Shown here piece by piece: positions 9,883-19,044 of a DNA stretch of 64,000 nt. This DNA comes from Hermatobates lingyangjiaoensis. Taxonomy: Eukaryota > Arthropoda > Insecta > Hemiptera > Hermatobatidae. How positions within the stretch are numbered: position 1 is the stretch's first letter; each line of letters opens with the position of its first letter. The notes beneath the pieces are model-generated. The model made no database searches, was not told where the DNA came from, and saw only the letters and a program-made list of their open reading frames with translations. The stretch is from positions 72,501 through 136,500 of the forward strand of contig JAPFBL010000530.1 of the NCBI GenBank assembly GCA_026182355.1, read 5' to 3'. The position numbers were made by a program, and so were the translations under genes.

Positions 9883-10135
9883 CTTTGTTGTGTTGTTTTT
9901 GTGTTTGTGGTTGTGTTGTGTGGTGGGGTTAGGGCTGGTGGGTGGGTGGGCGAGTATCTATCCAAAGTTTATGGCCACGATACGGTCCAGAATCTATGAT
10001 GGATCAAAGTGATATTTTACACAAAAATGGGCCTCATAGTGTAGATGAGCCCCATTATTTGGAAGCAGTTAAACATGATAAGAAAGTCTTTTTTTTTCAA
10101 AAACCTGTTTTTAGCAATATTTTTTATCTCATAAA
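9685..10135 (+). repeat. Repeat Z with internal (TG)n
   Basis: Shared blocks with 25385-25690 (plus) and 53195-53395 (minus): GTAAAGTATAGTGATCGTGA, TTTTGACGGAATTACATGTT, a (TG)n tract (9797-9883 here), ACGGTCCAGAATCT and TGATATTTTACACAAAAATG. Copies begin with a small palindrome, ACTTTACTATAAGTAAAGT. No coding sequence is recognised. Class unknown. Confidence 0.75.
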
Positions 10136-10274
10136 CTACTAATTCTAGAATCTTAAAATGTTGGAATTATCTTTCAGATAACAAAAGCAAGAAACGAAAA
10201 ATATCCACAGATCTTTAAAACCTTTTAAATAACAGTTAATATGGGACATTATATATTATATACCCAATAAGTTA

Positions 10275-10335
10275 GATATTATCTTTATTATAGTAAAGTT
10301 GAGTGTAGTCCACTCCAGATTTTTTTTTAATAGTT
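10275..10335 (+). repeat. Repeat Y, short copy
   Basis: AGTAAAGTTGAGTGTAGTCC then ACTCCAGATTTTTT. Also at 25840-25930 (minus), 30088-30160 (minus), 41316-41395 (plus) and 52440-52510 (minus). Unclassified. Confidence 0.65.
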
Positions 10336-10563
10336 ATGCAATGGTTCTAAAAACTTTTTTTTTATTATATGTATAAATAAATTATGAAAATCAATTTGTC
10401 TTGCAGTAATTGACATTTATAAAGAGGAAGTTTTGGAAATATGTTAATGTTTCTATCGGTGAATATGAGACGCGAATCCTTTACTGTTGTTTAAAAGCAT
10501 TTCATGCCTGACTGCAAGACAGCCCAATCCGCCACTGTTGATGTCTCTTACTGAATAAACATT

Positions 10564-10618
10564 TCACGATTTTGAAACAAAACCTTTCTTGTATATATAC
10601 ATACATATATATGTATAT

Positions 10619-10666
<48 letters not shown>

Positions 10667-10870
10667 ATAGTTTGATTATTCATTGTTATTTCATGTGTAT
10701 ATGTGAAATCTTTATATATATACGAGTATATACTTAAAATAAACTGTGACACATAGACTGAAACATAACAGACTCACTTTTCAATATTTCGACCGTAATG
10801 GAGGTCGTCCTCAGGAGAAAAAGTGAATTGACGGAGAGACGACATATATATATATATATATATATATATA
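10564..10870. repeat. Hammerhead family 5 arm between (TA)n tracts
   Basis: (TA)n at 10630-10664 and 10846-10870 bracket a minus-strand family 5 unit. The same unit is at 53040-53190 and, plus strand, at 13658-13765. Confidence 0.75.
10783..10814 (-). ncRNA. Hammerhead-like motif, family 5
   Basis: Minus strand: CTGAGGA, extra C, helix II GACC/GGTC, GAAA, TA, TT. Flanking CACTT and AAGTG can pair as helix I. Core intact. Confidence 0.6.
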
Positions 10871-11047
10871 CCTCATTAAATATCTTGCCAACATTAAGTT
10901 TAGTATGTTTCCTACATACCTTTTCAAGGTTTCGAATGCTACTTTTCCATCTTTGTGGTATATATAGATGGAAAAGTAGCATTCGAAACCTTGAAAAGGT
11001 ATGTAGGAAACATACTAAACTTAATGTTGGCAAGATATTTAATGAGG
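10871..11047. repeat. Perfect 82-base palindrome of PLE-type coding sequence
   Basis: 10871-10952 is the exact reverse complement of 10966-11047, around a 13-base centre. Perfect identity over 82 bases implies a recent event or gene conversion. The left arm stops and runs into (TA)n (10846-10870); the right arm continues in frame to another TA tract at 11086. Confidence 0.95.
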
Positions 11048-11088
11048 TATGTTTAAAAGAAGGTCTGCTCCCAAAGTATACCAATATA
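10967..11088 (+). pseudogene. PLE-type protein N-terminal fragment
   Basis: An open frame of about 40 codons reads SSIRNLEKVCRKHTKLNVGK, IFNEVCLKEGLLPKYTNIY. It aligns with the 28297-28425 fragment: LEK-[LV]-x-[KR]-K in front, then C-L-[KQ]-E-G-L-L-P-[KT] and N-I-Y. The same peptide is encoded on the minus strand by the left arm (10957 to about 10868) but is cut after IFNEV by the (TA)n. I infer the beginning of a Penelope-like protein; the reverse transcriptase is not present. Confidence 0.55.
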
Positions 11089-11139
11089 TATATATGGATT
11101 AATTTACCACAATGAAAACAATTTTTGAAACAATGCTCT

Positions 11140-11165
11140 AAGGCCTTTCGTTAACACATCTTCAG
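11140..11165 (-). ncRNA. Hammerhead-like motif, family 12 (left)
   Basis: Minus strand: CTGAAGA, extra T, a short GT/AC helix II with loop GTTA, GAAA, GGCC, TT. Six pairs of helix I (TGCTCT with AGAGCA) flank the core. Confidence 0.7.
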
Positions 11166-11254
11166 AGAGCAAGTGAACTAAAAAAACAATAAATACTTGT
11201 TAACTTGGCTGATTTTATTTATTGTATTTATTGTTTTTTTAGTTCAATTGCTCT

Positions 11255-11280
11255 CTGAAGATGTGTTAACGAAAGGCCTT
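11255..11280 (+). ncRNA. Hammerhead-like motif, family 12 (right)
   Basis: CTGAAGA, extra T, GT-GTTA-AC, GAAA at 11271-11274, GGCC, TT. Helix I is clear: bases 11249-11254 pair with 11281-11286 (TGCTCT/AGAGCA). This is the best helix I in the window. Confidence 0.72.
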
Positions 11281-11429
11281 AGAGCATTGTTTCAAAAATT
11301 GTTTTCATTGTGGTAAATTAATCCATCTATTATATCAAGTGTTATTTTGATTATTATTCATATATATGATCAAATAACAATATGAAATGGGAAAACAAGA
11401 CTATTTATGTGAAATCTTTATATATATAT

Positions 11430-11668
11430 ATATCACTTAAAATTCGAAAAAACTATCCAAACTGGACGCAAATCAGTTCAAAAATGAAGGAAAGCAACAC
11501 ACAGAGATAGAGACTTACTTACAAACTCAAATTGTTGGATGATCCTTCTTCAGGAGAAAGGAGAATTGGCGGCCAAGCATGCCGGAAACACAACGGCAGG
11601 AAACCGTCCCGGCAACCCCATTCTCTTTTCTCCTGAAGACGGATCATCCGAAAATTTTGAGTTTGTAA

Positions 11669-11715
<47 letters not shown>
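11430..11715. repeat. Head-to-head pair of hammerhead family 4, then (TA)n
   Basis: The left arm (minus) keeps CTGAAGA at 11547-11553 but its GAAA is mutated to AACA. The right arm (plus) is better. The centre holds GC-richer sequence with CGGCAGGAAACCG-like hairpins. The outer left part includes TCCAAACTGGACGCAAATCAG, the family's tail. (TA)n follows at 11672-11712. Confidence 0.75.
11633..11658 (+). ncRNA. Hammerhead-like motif, family 4
   Basis: CTGAAGA, extra C, helix II GGA/TCC, GAAA, AT block, TT. CTC before the core can pair with GAG after the cleavage position. TTTGTAAGT, a splice-donor-like sequence, follows. Confidence 0.5.
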
Positions 11716-11717
<2 letters not shown>

Positions 11718-11849
11718 GATTTCACATAAACACATGAAACAACAATCAATGATAAAACCACAATAAGAAATGGGAAAACAAGACTAAGATCTTTCAACCG
11801 TAACAAGCGGTCTTCGTCAGAGTCAAAAACCCACTTGTGGTTTTATCAT

Positions 11850-11880
<31 letters not shown>
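11716..11880 (-). repeat. Hammerhead family 13 half-unit
   Basis: Single arm between (TA)n tracts (11672-11712 and 11853-11880): CACAATAAGAAATGGGAAAA, AGACTAAGATCTTTCAACCG, then the core at 11786-11820 (minus). The other arm is reduced to CTTGTGGTTTTATCATTGAT. Confidence 0.8.
11786..11820 (-). ncRNA. Hammerhead-like motif, family 13
   Basis: Minus strand: CTGACGA, extra A, GACCG/CGGTT helix II, GAAA, GATC, TT. GACT before and AGTC after can form a 4-bp helix I. Confidence 0.65.
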
Positions 11881-11883
<3 letters not shown>

Positions 11884-12235
11884 CAATAATATGTATTAAA
11901 TAAAATATAATTAAGATAAGATATAAAAGCTGCTTCAATATAAATTAACAGGAAACAAAATTCAAATAAACACAATAATTATATAAAATAACTTTTATGT
12001 GTGTAAGGAACTGTAAAAGTAATTTTCGATTGTTAACACCTGATACTAATAACTGAAATGGGTACCAAATAACAAATGAGCCATATTCTTCCTGTATAGT
12101 CTGTGTGAAAGAAAGGGATGACCAGGGAAGGGAAACTCTGGAAATGTTTATACATTTAAATAGTATTTATTTGGGTGTGTTAAGTTAAAACAGTAGTTGA
12201 TCGTTCTATATTGTTTTAGTAACTTTTTGGTTATC
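11881..12235. other. Unclassified sequence
   Basis: Shares only a 40-base block with 3815-3855 (AATGAGCCATATT). No element ends or coding signal. Confidence 0.4.
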
Positions 12236-12239
12236 TGGT

Positions 12240-12622
12240 GAAATTTCGATTGCGTTGCTTGTTTTTAGTTCAGTGTCAAGTGTTTATTCAAACTAGACAT
12301 TTGTTGTTGAATTGGCAAATTGTTTTCTTTTTTTAAAAAAAGAAAAAAATCAGAAATGTAATGCTAAATTTTTCCTGTTTTAAAAAATTTTATACTTCTG
12401 TTAGTTTTCTCACTAACTGGTCCAAGTTTTTGACCAGTTAAGATGTTAGTTCACTAACTATCTATTGTTACTTCATTTTATATAATGTAAATTTCATCAT
12501 TTTTCTAATTCAAAAATTCTGACTTTTGCCTATGAAAAAGGTTTTAAATAAAACCGAAACGTCGGCATTGAGAGTTTGATTTTGATCCTGGAAAATTGAC
12601 CGAATCCCGATTACATTATACA

Positions 12623-12625
<3 letters not shown>
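12240..12625 (+). repeat. Hammerhead-derived family 6, long copy
   Basis: The family body (GTGTTTATTCAAACTAGACA, GTTGTTGAA, TTTATACTTCTG) is shared with 27340-27530 and 63370-63600. Then come the motif, GAGAGTTTGATTTTGATCCT, GAAAATTGACCGAATCCCGA and finally (TA)n from 12626. At 12529-12563 the core reads CTATGA, i.e. CTGATGA lacking G5, then GGTTTT/AAAACC, GAAA, CG, TC. Confidence 0.75.

Positions 12626-12692
<67 letters not shown>
12626..12692. repeat. (TA)n microsatellite
   Basis: About 33 uninterrupted TA units, the longest TA run here. It separates family 6 from the family 13 palindrome. Similar tracts border nearly every hammerhead unit in the window. Confidence 0.98.
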
Positions 12693-12696
<4 letters not shown>

Positions 12697-12732
12697 TGAT
12701 CAAACCACAATAAGAAATGGGAAAACAAGACT

Positions 12733-12767
12733 AAGATCTTTCAACCGTAACAAGCGGTCTTCGTCAG
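12733..12767 (-). ncRNA. Hammerhead-like motif, family 13 (left arm)
   Basis: Minus strand: CTGACGA, A, GACCG, 7-base loop, CGGTT, GAAA, GATC, TT. Confidence 0.65.
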
Positions 12768-12802
12768 AGTCAAAAACCCAACTGGCAGTTGGGTTTTTGA
12801 CT

Positions 12803-12837
12803 CTGACGAAGACCGCTTGTTACGGTTGAAAGATCTT
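12803..12837 (+). ncRNA. Hammerhead-like motif, family 13 (right arm)
   Basis: CTGACGA 12803-12809, extra A, helix II 12811-12815/12823-12827, GAAA 12828-12831, GATC 12832-12835, TT. Helix I GACT/AGTC. Reference copy for the family. Confidence 0.67.
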
Positions 12838-12904
12838 AGTCTTGTTTTCCCATTTCTTATTGTGGTTTGATCATTGATTGTTGTTTCACGTGTTTATGTG
12901 AAAT

Positions 12905-12956
<52 letters not shown>

Positions 12957-12959
12957 TAT

Positions 12960-13450
12960 GGATAACTTTTGACCAATTAGAAGCATGCTTAAGAGGTCCA
13001 CTAGTGTTGGTTTACTAGTTTATATCTTCAGTGGTTCTACGATTAGAAGAAGCTTGTTAGAGTTGAAGTTGTAGGTGTGCCTTGGGAAATGATACTGGTA
13101 GATAGGTCAAACTTTTGACCTACATAAAGACTGGAAGCAGCCTGGCATTACAGTGGAAGTAACTATACTTGGAAGACAAAATGGAAACATCCTTCCATTC
13201 CCTTTCTCCACCCTCACTTAAATACACTCTAAAATGGATAGTAGAGACAGTCAGCCTCACCTCCAAGATTAATGCGTACATTATTTCAATGTCATGGTTG
13301 TTGTCTTTAAATTGGCAATTTAACCATGGTAATTTGACATACCAACAGCTTCACATGTAATTCATGTGCATCTTGTTGTAAACATTTGCAAACATTATAT
13401 TTGTTGACATAATGAATGCAGAAATCCATATGTTTTCTCTTTTTTATCAC
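12960..13450. other. Unclassified sequence upstream of a LINE fragment
   Basis: A 63-codon open frame (13169-13360) could be a decayed LINE stretch because it lies just 5' of a LINE 3' end in the same orientation, but I see no family motif. Confidence 0.3.
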
Positions 13451-13454
13451 AGTT

Positions 13455-13586
13455 TACCTACTGTCACACCCCGTGCCAGAAATGTGGATATTCAAAGAGA
13501 CCTCAGGTTAGAATCTATTGACGACTTCACAAATAGACTGGTGGCCAATGAAGATATAAAATCCCACCCTATCCAAATCCTCATTG
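13455..13586 (+). pseudogene. CR1/Jockey-like LINE ORF2 C-terminal fragment, copy a
   Basis: Reads TPRARNVDIQRDLRLESIDD then FTNRLVANEDIKSHPIQIL. The better copy at 37727 shows FQIVQNKCARLIARAPWYAR before the same RNVDIQ-D--LESI region. This is the C-terminal 'QN+CLR-I--AP-Y-RN-DIH-DL-L--I' segment that follows the reverse transcriptase in non-LTR retrotransposons of the CR1/Jockey type. Endonuclease and reverse transcriptase domains are missing. A hammerhead repeat interrupts it just after HPIQIL. The rest of the LINE 3' end resumes at about 13778. Confidence 0.7.
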
Positions 13587-13614
13587 ATTGTTATTTCACG
13601 TGTTTATGTGAAAT

Positions 13615-13659
<45 letters not shown>

Positions 13660-13765
13660 TTGACTGTCGTCCCTCCGTCAATTCACTTCTTCTCCTGAGG
13701 ACGACCGCCATTACGGTCAAAAAATTGAAAAGTGAGACTTCGTTATGTTTCAGTCAATGAGTCAC
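13587..13765. repeat. Hammerhead repeats inserted in the LINE fragment
   Basis: A family 13 tail (TTGTTATTTCACGTGTTTAT, GTGAAATC) runs into (TA)n (13618-13656), then a family 5 unit on the plus strand. LINE sequence continues on both sides, so this block arrived after the LINE. Confidence 0.7.
13695..13726 (+). ncRNA. Hammerhead-like motif, family 5, damaged
   Basis: CTGAGGA, C, GACCG/CGGTC helix II intact, but the following GAAA reads AAAA (G12 lost) and the TA block is changed. Expected to be inactive. Confidence 0.5.
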
Positions 13766-13777
13766 TGTTTATTTTAA

Positions 13778-14075
13778 GTGTACATAGCCTACCCCTAAGA
13801 ACTGCCCAACCATATCCATCATAGACGCTATTGTTGAAATAGAAAACCAAAAACCCTAGACTGACTACATTTCACGTCTTAAGAAGACCAAACCAGGAAA
13901 TAATGTATAATGAATACCAAACAAAAGACTACAGACAGTTACTTACTGACTCCATAAACACAGCAGTACAGAAATTCAGCAGTAGTAGGTCCGTGACCTG
14001 GAACTCCTAATTATAACGCGCACTGCAGTTCGCGGAAAGAATCGTTGGTCATTGGACACCACTATATTTAAACCA
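13778..14075 (+). mobile_element. CR1/Jockey-like LINE 3' end, copy a
   Basis: Shares GCAGTAGTAGGTCCGTGACC, GCGCACTGCAGTTCGCGG and TCGTTGGTCATTGGACAC with 17430-17520 and 38100-38205. It is the conserved 3' untranslated end of the family. Confidence 0.65.
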
Positions 14076-14189
14076 AAATGTCAATTAAATTATTTTGTTA
14101 TGATTTTTTCTACAATATACTTTTACTTTTCACTTATTATTATTTAAAATATATATACTCGTATATAACAGATTCAATAATATATCGAC

Positions 14190-14515
14190 CGTTTGATAGA
14201 ATAGGTGTGTTCTCTAATCGGGGATCGGTCAATTTTCCAGGATAAAAAATCAAACTCTCGTTGCCAACGTTTCGGTTTTGTTTAAAACCTTTTTAAAAGG
14301 TTTTAAATAAAACCGAAACGTTGGCAACGAGAGTTTGATTTTTCTGATTTTTGACGTTTCGGTTTTATTTAAAACCTTTTAACCACCTCTAACCACCTCT
14401 AACCACCTTTAAAACCTTTTTAAAAGGTTTTAAATAAAACCGAAACGTTGGCAACGAGAGTTTCATTTTTTATCCTGGAAAATTGACCGAACCCCGATTA
14501 GAGAACACACCTATA
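14190..14515. repeat. Nested palindromes of family 6
   Basis: Three or more partial family 6 units in alternating orientation: GTTTCGGTTTT followed by GGTTTTAAATAAAACC and back, twice. Between them lies a short AACCACCTCT tandem (14382-14412). Outer ends match the family tail (TTTTCCAGGATAAAAAATCA; GAAAATTGACCGAACCCCGA), then (TA)n 14512-14535. Confidence 0.8.
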
Positions 14516-14539
14516 TATATATATATATATATATATAAT

Positions 14540-15810
14540 GAATTGTTAATAGCTCAAACCTTTTAGTTAAGAAGTTGTCTATAACTATAACAAAGCAAAT
14601 TTAACTTATTGGTTCTATGTCTAACCGAAGAAATCTCAATGAATTAGGGTTTCCGTAATCAAAATTGTCTATATTATTAAGAATATGTCTTTACAATCAG
14701 TTTTTCATTTATAAATGTACCATCTTTTTCCCAAAATAAGACATCCACTAAAAATAAGCCCTAGCGTGATTTTCGGGACTTTTTAGACTATAATCCCTCC
14801 TCCGAAAATAAGCCCTCGTTATTATAATGTGAGAAATATATTTTTTTAATAAATACTGTTGAATTTAGGTGGTATCTCTAGATGCCCTAATATTTCGGAG
14901 AATCCTTTGGAACAAAATATTCTAAGAAATTTCTTCTTTATCTAGTTGGTTTCAAGCAGTCTACTTAGACAAGAAGTATTCATTTAACGACAGTTATATC
15001 GCAAGAGGTGAGAGCTTCAGACCAATGATTTTACAGGAAATGGATTTGGAGGAAAATCAGAGCGGAATTCAAAAATTTGATAATTTATCACGATGTTCCA
15101 GAATAGATGACATGACTGTTATTGAGTAAATTTAAATTTCTGTATATAAATAAGTATTAAACAAAAATATATGAATCTACTTATTGCATTTGAAGTCCTC
15201 CCCTGAAAATAAACCCTACAAGTATTTTTGACCTAAAAAGAAAGTAAGGCAGTGTCTTATTTTCGAGAAACGACAGTAATATATTTCTGATGCTTTCAAA
15301 ATAATAGCTATTACTTAAATTCAGGGTTGTATTATTATAATTAGAAATATCATTCTGTTTGGGTTAGGAGAACAGTTTTGGAGTGACGTAGTTCGTTTGT
15401 ATAGCTGTGAACACGCAATAGCTACATAATCGTACACGATGGCAGTCTGGCCGTGTCACTATTCACGATTTATGTCTGCTTGCTTCTATTCATTACAATC
15501 AATTAAAAAGATAACATAAACTATTCATTTGAAGAAAGTCAAAACTTTTAAGTCTAATATATAACTTGAGTAATCAGAGTATGTTGTAATGTCATTAGAG
15601 TCGACTTCGCTTTCAGTATTCGCGATCTATTGACTTATGCTTTCAAATTTATGCTAAAATATATAAATCTATTAGGATAGTTTGATAAATAAATATTTGT
15701 AATGACAGGTAGGTTATATTTTATAGAAAGGGCTGCAGTCTCTATTCCTTCGTCTTAACTTGATGTCTCTCTTTGGTTTGTGTATTTCTTTGTATCTTCC
15801 CCGTTAATCT
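14540..15810. other. Long AT-rich stretch, nothing recognised
   Basis: A weak internal relation exists between ACATCCACTAAAAATAAGCC (14740) and TCCCCTGAAAATAAACCCT (15198) in opposite orientation, with TATTTTCG-like ends. Perhaps an old element of about 500 bp; no more can be said. Confidence 0.35.
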
Positions 15811-15930
15811 AATTAGGCCCCGTTTCTTAGTGTTTTGTCCGAATGAAATGAAACTTTGGTCATAACTAGTTTATTATATTCAAAACATCACATCAAAACA
15901 CTAGGGTCTTTGGCCTTTTTTATCCCTGTT

Positions 15931-16307
15931 CTACAGCATGTGTTCTAGATGGCCTCCATTTAGCTCCGTGCATTTCTTGAGGTGCAGCACGAAGTTGTCC
16001 ATGACGTTCTTACAGACTGAATTGGTAATGGCTCTTATCTCCTCCCTGATTGATTCTTTGAGTTCTGTGATGGTTCTAAATTTCCCTGCGTAAACTCTGT
16101 TCTTAAGATAGCCCCAAAGAAAAAATCTGGTGGGCTTAAGTCCGGGCTATGGGGTGCCCACTCAAAATCAGTCTTGAGAACTGATCACTCGGCCTCCAAA
16201 GTTCTCTTTCAGCAATCTCGGGACAGGTTTGAGGTGTGAGAACTTGCTCCGTCTTGCTGGAACCAGAACTTGCTCATGAGCGACGGGTAGAGGGTCTGGA
16301 GCTCACT
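15931..16307 (-). pseudogene. mariner/IS630-type transposase, C-terminal half
   Basis: Minus strand: ELQTLYPSLMSKFWFQQDGA, SSHTSNLSRDC, two stops, WAPHSPDLSPPDFF, a frameshift, WGYLKNRVYAGKFRTITELK and LKKCTELNGGHLEHML then stop. QQDGASSHT holds the second catalytic Asp, and PHSPDLSPPDFFLWGYLK the third, as in Tc1/mariner-superfamily proteins of invertebrates. The N-terminal DNA-binding region and first catalytic Asp are missing. It is unlike the 7.5-kb and 36-kb mariners. The right border may be TATGGGTCACCCTGTA near 16380. Confidence 0.85.
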
Positions 16308-16389
16308 CTTGAAGTGAATAAATAAAGGAGATATCACATAAAGTGTACACGGGGCCCGTTTTTCTATGGGTCACCCTGTATAACTTAAC

Positions 16390-17072
16390 ATACGACTTTG
16401 CGTATTATTTCAGAGTTTTGTGCCGGCATCACCATTCCAATCAATATTTTAGTACAAATAGAACCAGAAAAATATGTTTCTCATAATTTAATTTTTCTTA
16501 AATGAATTTATTTATTTCTCTCATTTCTTTTAATATTTAGTTACATTAAACCAAATCTAATTAAAATGTTTTGGGTGTCAATAGCATCTTCAAAGTTTTG
16601 GGGAAGTTTTTCCATTAACTTTGTTAATGGGAAAAGTTATATTCTGAAACCTTATTCTATGAAACATTGAAATTATCAAGTTATTATCCAATTTATTAAG
16701 TTGTTGATTTCTTTCTTTAATGTCTCCATACTCCATACTCCAGTTGGCGTATCTTATGCCAACTTGTAGCTCTGCGATACCACTTTTCAAAGCTTTAATC
16801 TTTGTTGGTTTTGTTGGTAATTCTGAATTCATTCTTTGCTCTGGCAGCCGTCAGTTTTCCTCGTTGTAACATAAAGCGATGTATTTAGCACTAAAGTGCT
16901 TTTTATAGCTCTAATACGGTAGGTACTTAGCGATATCGTCTGATAAGTTTTTCGAATCTGTGAGTTCAAATCCTCCCAACAACTTATAAACTTGACCAGT
17001 ATATAATTATGTGTAGATGGTTTAGACAACCTAGTACTGCAAAAACCACAGTAGAAATTCAGTAATAGACCT
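16390..17072. other. Unclassified; two minus-strand open frames
   Basis: Frames of 80 codons (16590-16832) and 93 codons (16829-17110) lie end to end downstream of a minus-strand hammerhead-like motif. By analogy with 22.7 and 28.2 kb they could be a PLE leader and protein start, but they lack an LEKLSKK block and I do not recognise them. Confidence 0.3.
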
Positions 17073-17104
17073 AGCATGTTTCGACCAGAATGAACCTTCT
17101 TCAG
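17073..17104 (-). ncRNA. Hammerhead-like motif, family 18, degenerate
   Basis: Minus strand: CTGAAGA, A, weak GGTT/GGTC helix II, GAAA, CATG, then CT where TH is expected. Confidence 0.4.
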
Positions 17105-17205
17105 AGTCACACAAATAATTCCTTGTGCAACTCTGACATGGATCTGTTATTTTTGTTCAATGATCTTAGACTGACAAAAAACCTGGTAATTCTAAAAACG
17201 GGGCT

Positions 17206-17520
17206 CTTGAAAGTGAATCCATAGATAGTTACATCACTCGACTTACTACCATTGAAGACAACAAACTACCTACTCATCCCAACCTCATGCCATTAATTTT
17301 CCTCAACCTCACTGAACAATCACTTCATACACTGACTATTTTTTTCAACGCATGACTAAAAACTTTAAAAACTATGACTAACGACGACTAACATATCTGA
17401 CATGAATTACTGATAGTCCAAATTATAGTAGCACAGTAATCAAACAGTAGATGGCCTCTGGTCTGGAAATGCTACCTACGTTGAGCACTACAGTGTGCGG
17501 ATATATTCGTTGGTCGCTGG
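17206..17520 (+). pseudogene. CR1/Jockey-like LINE C-terminal fragment and 3' end, copy b
   Basis: 17206-17355 reads LESESIDSYITRLTTIEDNK, LPTHPNLMPL, matching copy c (LESIYSYIARLAGNEDKKLS, THPNLL). A stop TGA at 17353 is followed by the shared 3' block (GATGGCCTCTGGTCTGGAAA, TTCGTTGGTCGCTGG). Heavily truncated at the 5' side. A minus-strand SINE abuts its 3' end. Confidence 0.7.
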
Positions 17521-17524
17521 TCGA

Positions 17525-17660
17525 GTCCTCGAGGTTCAGGACCGACAGCTTAACGTACTCTCAGAAAGACGATGTGCTCAGATTTATTTACCTTCCGCGT
17601 GAATAAATCGAAGGCCAGAATGGGTATTGAACCCCAGACCTCCCAGTCCAGAGGCAAGCC
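17525..17660 (-). mobile_element. tRNA-derived SINE, truncated
   Basis: Complement of body and B-box: ACCGACAGCTTAACGT, TTATTTACCTTCCGCGTGAA, GGTATTGAACCCCAGACC. It stops inside the tRNA-like head, before the A-box. Confidence 0.8.
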
Positions 17661-18140
17661 TGTTTGTTTTCAGTAAATAGACACTGCTGCGTTGAGAGGA
17701 TCCGTCATAGAAGTATTTCTTGATATTTAACTAGAATAATCGTTTAGATGATACATGAAGACATAAAGACATTTGATAAAATGATTTGGCACTATCTCAA
17801 ACTGATGTCTTTTACAAGTTAAAATACTTCAAAGAGAAATTGCAAACAAGCCAACACCTGTAGCGTCATAGATAGCATTTCTACATCACCCGTGTTCAAC
17901 GTTTGCATAACAAGCAAGTGTAAATTACGTCCAAGACTTGCTCCACTCGTCGTTCTCATGAAAACTTTAAAAATAAATCCACCTCACTAATCTTGATTTA
18001 ATCTTGCGGGAATGTAATCAAAACCTGAAAAACTATTCTTTTTTTTGTTATCATTAAGTTGTTAAATAATGAATCGCAATATAACTTGATTTAAGTTACG
18101 ACAAAACATAGTAATCGTACATGGTTTAATTAAATCTTTA
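17661..18140. other. Unclassified sequence
   Basis: No structured feature recognised. Confidence 0.4.
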
Positions 18141-18146
18141 TAAGGA

Positions 18147-18410
18147 AGGGCCATGGTAGCCCAGTGGCTTGCCAGCTCGCTTATAGACTGATACTGATAG
18201 ATATGGGTTCGATTTTCACTTAGGTCCAAGATTCAAGAAGGAAGTAAAAACATTTGAGCAGGTTGTCCATCGAAGAGTCGGCCCCAAGCCTCACTAATAT
18301 CAGTCTGATATCAGTCACTGTTATACTGATATCAGTCTGATATCAGTCACTGTTAAAGATACCTACTCTGAAATACATTGTAGTAAGGCTAAATGTATGC
18401 CTCCCCGTTT
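18147..18410 (+). mobile_element. Divergent tRNA-derived SINE with internal duplication
   Basis: A-box-like GGTAGCCCAGTGGCT and B-box GGTTCGATTTT, then GAGTCGGCCCCAAGCC and CTACTCTGAAATACATTG aligned to the common SINE body. A 40-base block (TCAGTCTGATATCAGTCACT) is duplicated in tandem at 18300-18355. Older or a separate subfamily. Confidence 0.7.
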
Positions 18411-18594
18411 CGATATTTTGTCAAATCGTCGTCATCAGTAAGGGTGATATGATTCGATAGACAAGTGAACTTACTCTGAAGAATCCTTTCGTCATAGTGT
18501 ATTACTTTTAGGGTTACCTTGAAATTTACCCATAACAGTAAAAAGCAGAGGTTCTCGAAGGTTTGTCAGGACTCAAGCAAACTTCACCTAAGTT

Positions 18595-19040
18595 AACGTT
18601 TTGCTAAATTTGTATAGTGTTATCAGAGCTATACAAAAATCAAAACATACATCATCAGATAGTTATAAAATAAACGAAAAATAGTATACAATTATGACAA
18701 AATGACCTCAGAAGATTGGATCAAAGGGACTACAAAGTTATAAAAAAGGTTTCTACAATTTTATAAGAAATACTTCGGTCAAGTGCCAAATACATATTCA
18801 GAAAAAAAAATTTATAATATACATTACAATATATATTATAAATTTATTATATTATATTATTTTTATATATATATTATATTTTTATATAAAATATAATTTA
18901 ATATTTTATAATTATATAATAATATTGCAATATATTTGCTGAGTAGGACGGACAATGTTTTTTTTTTATCTCCACGAGTTCTAGAATTTTCAAATGTGAA
19001 ATGCATCTTTCATTTAGTTTGGTTCGCAACCTATTATTAG
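18595..19040. other. Eroded repeat and AT low-complexity tract
   Basis: 18595-18640 shares GCTAAATTTGTATA with 4328. 18790-18920 is almost pure TATA/TTATA sequence without a strict unit. Confidence 0.4.
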
Positions 19041-19044
19041 TAGG

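Larger units (their letters stand above)
11097..11326. repeat. Palindrome of hammerhead family 12
   Basis: Arms of about 98 bases (11097-11196 and 11227-11326) are inverted copies with about one mismatch, around a 30-base AT-rich centre. Each arm holds one hammerhead-like motif pointing outward. Confidence 0.93.
12694..12910. repeat. Palindrome of hammerhead family 13
   Basis: Arms of about 90 bases meet at CCCAACTGGCAGTTGGG (12778-12794), an essentially perfect inverted duplication. The right arm continues CATTGATTGTTGTTTCACGT, GTTTATGTGAAATC into (TA)n (12909-12955). Confidence 0.95.

Noticed and set aside
9742..10012. Open frames over the (TG)n tract
   Set aside because: Low-complexity translation of a microsatellite within repeat Z.
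11519..11806. Plus- and minus-strand frames of 60-95 codons at TA tracts
   Set aside because: They consist largely of (YI)n from TA repeats and the palindromic arms; the pattern recurs at every TA tract.
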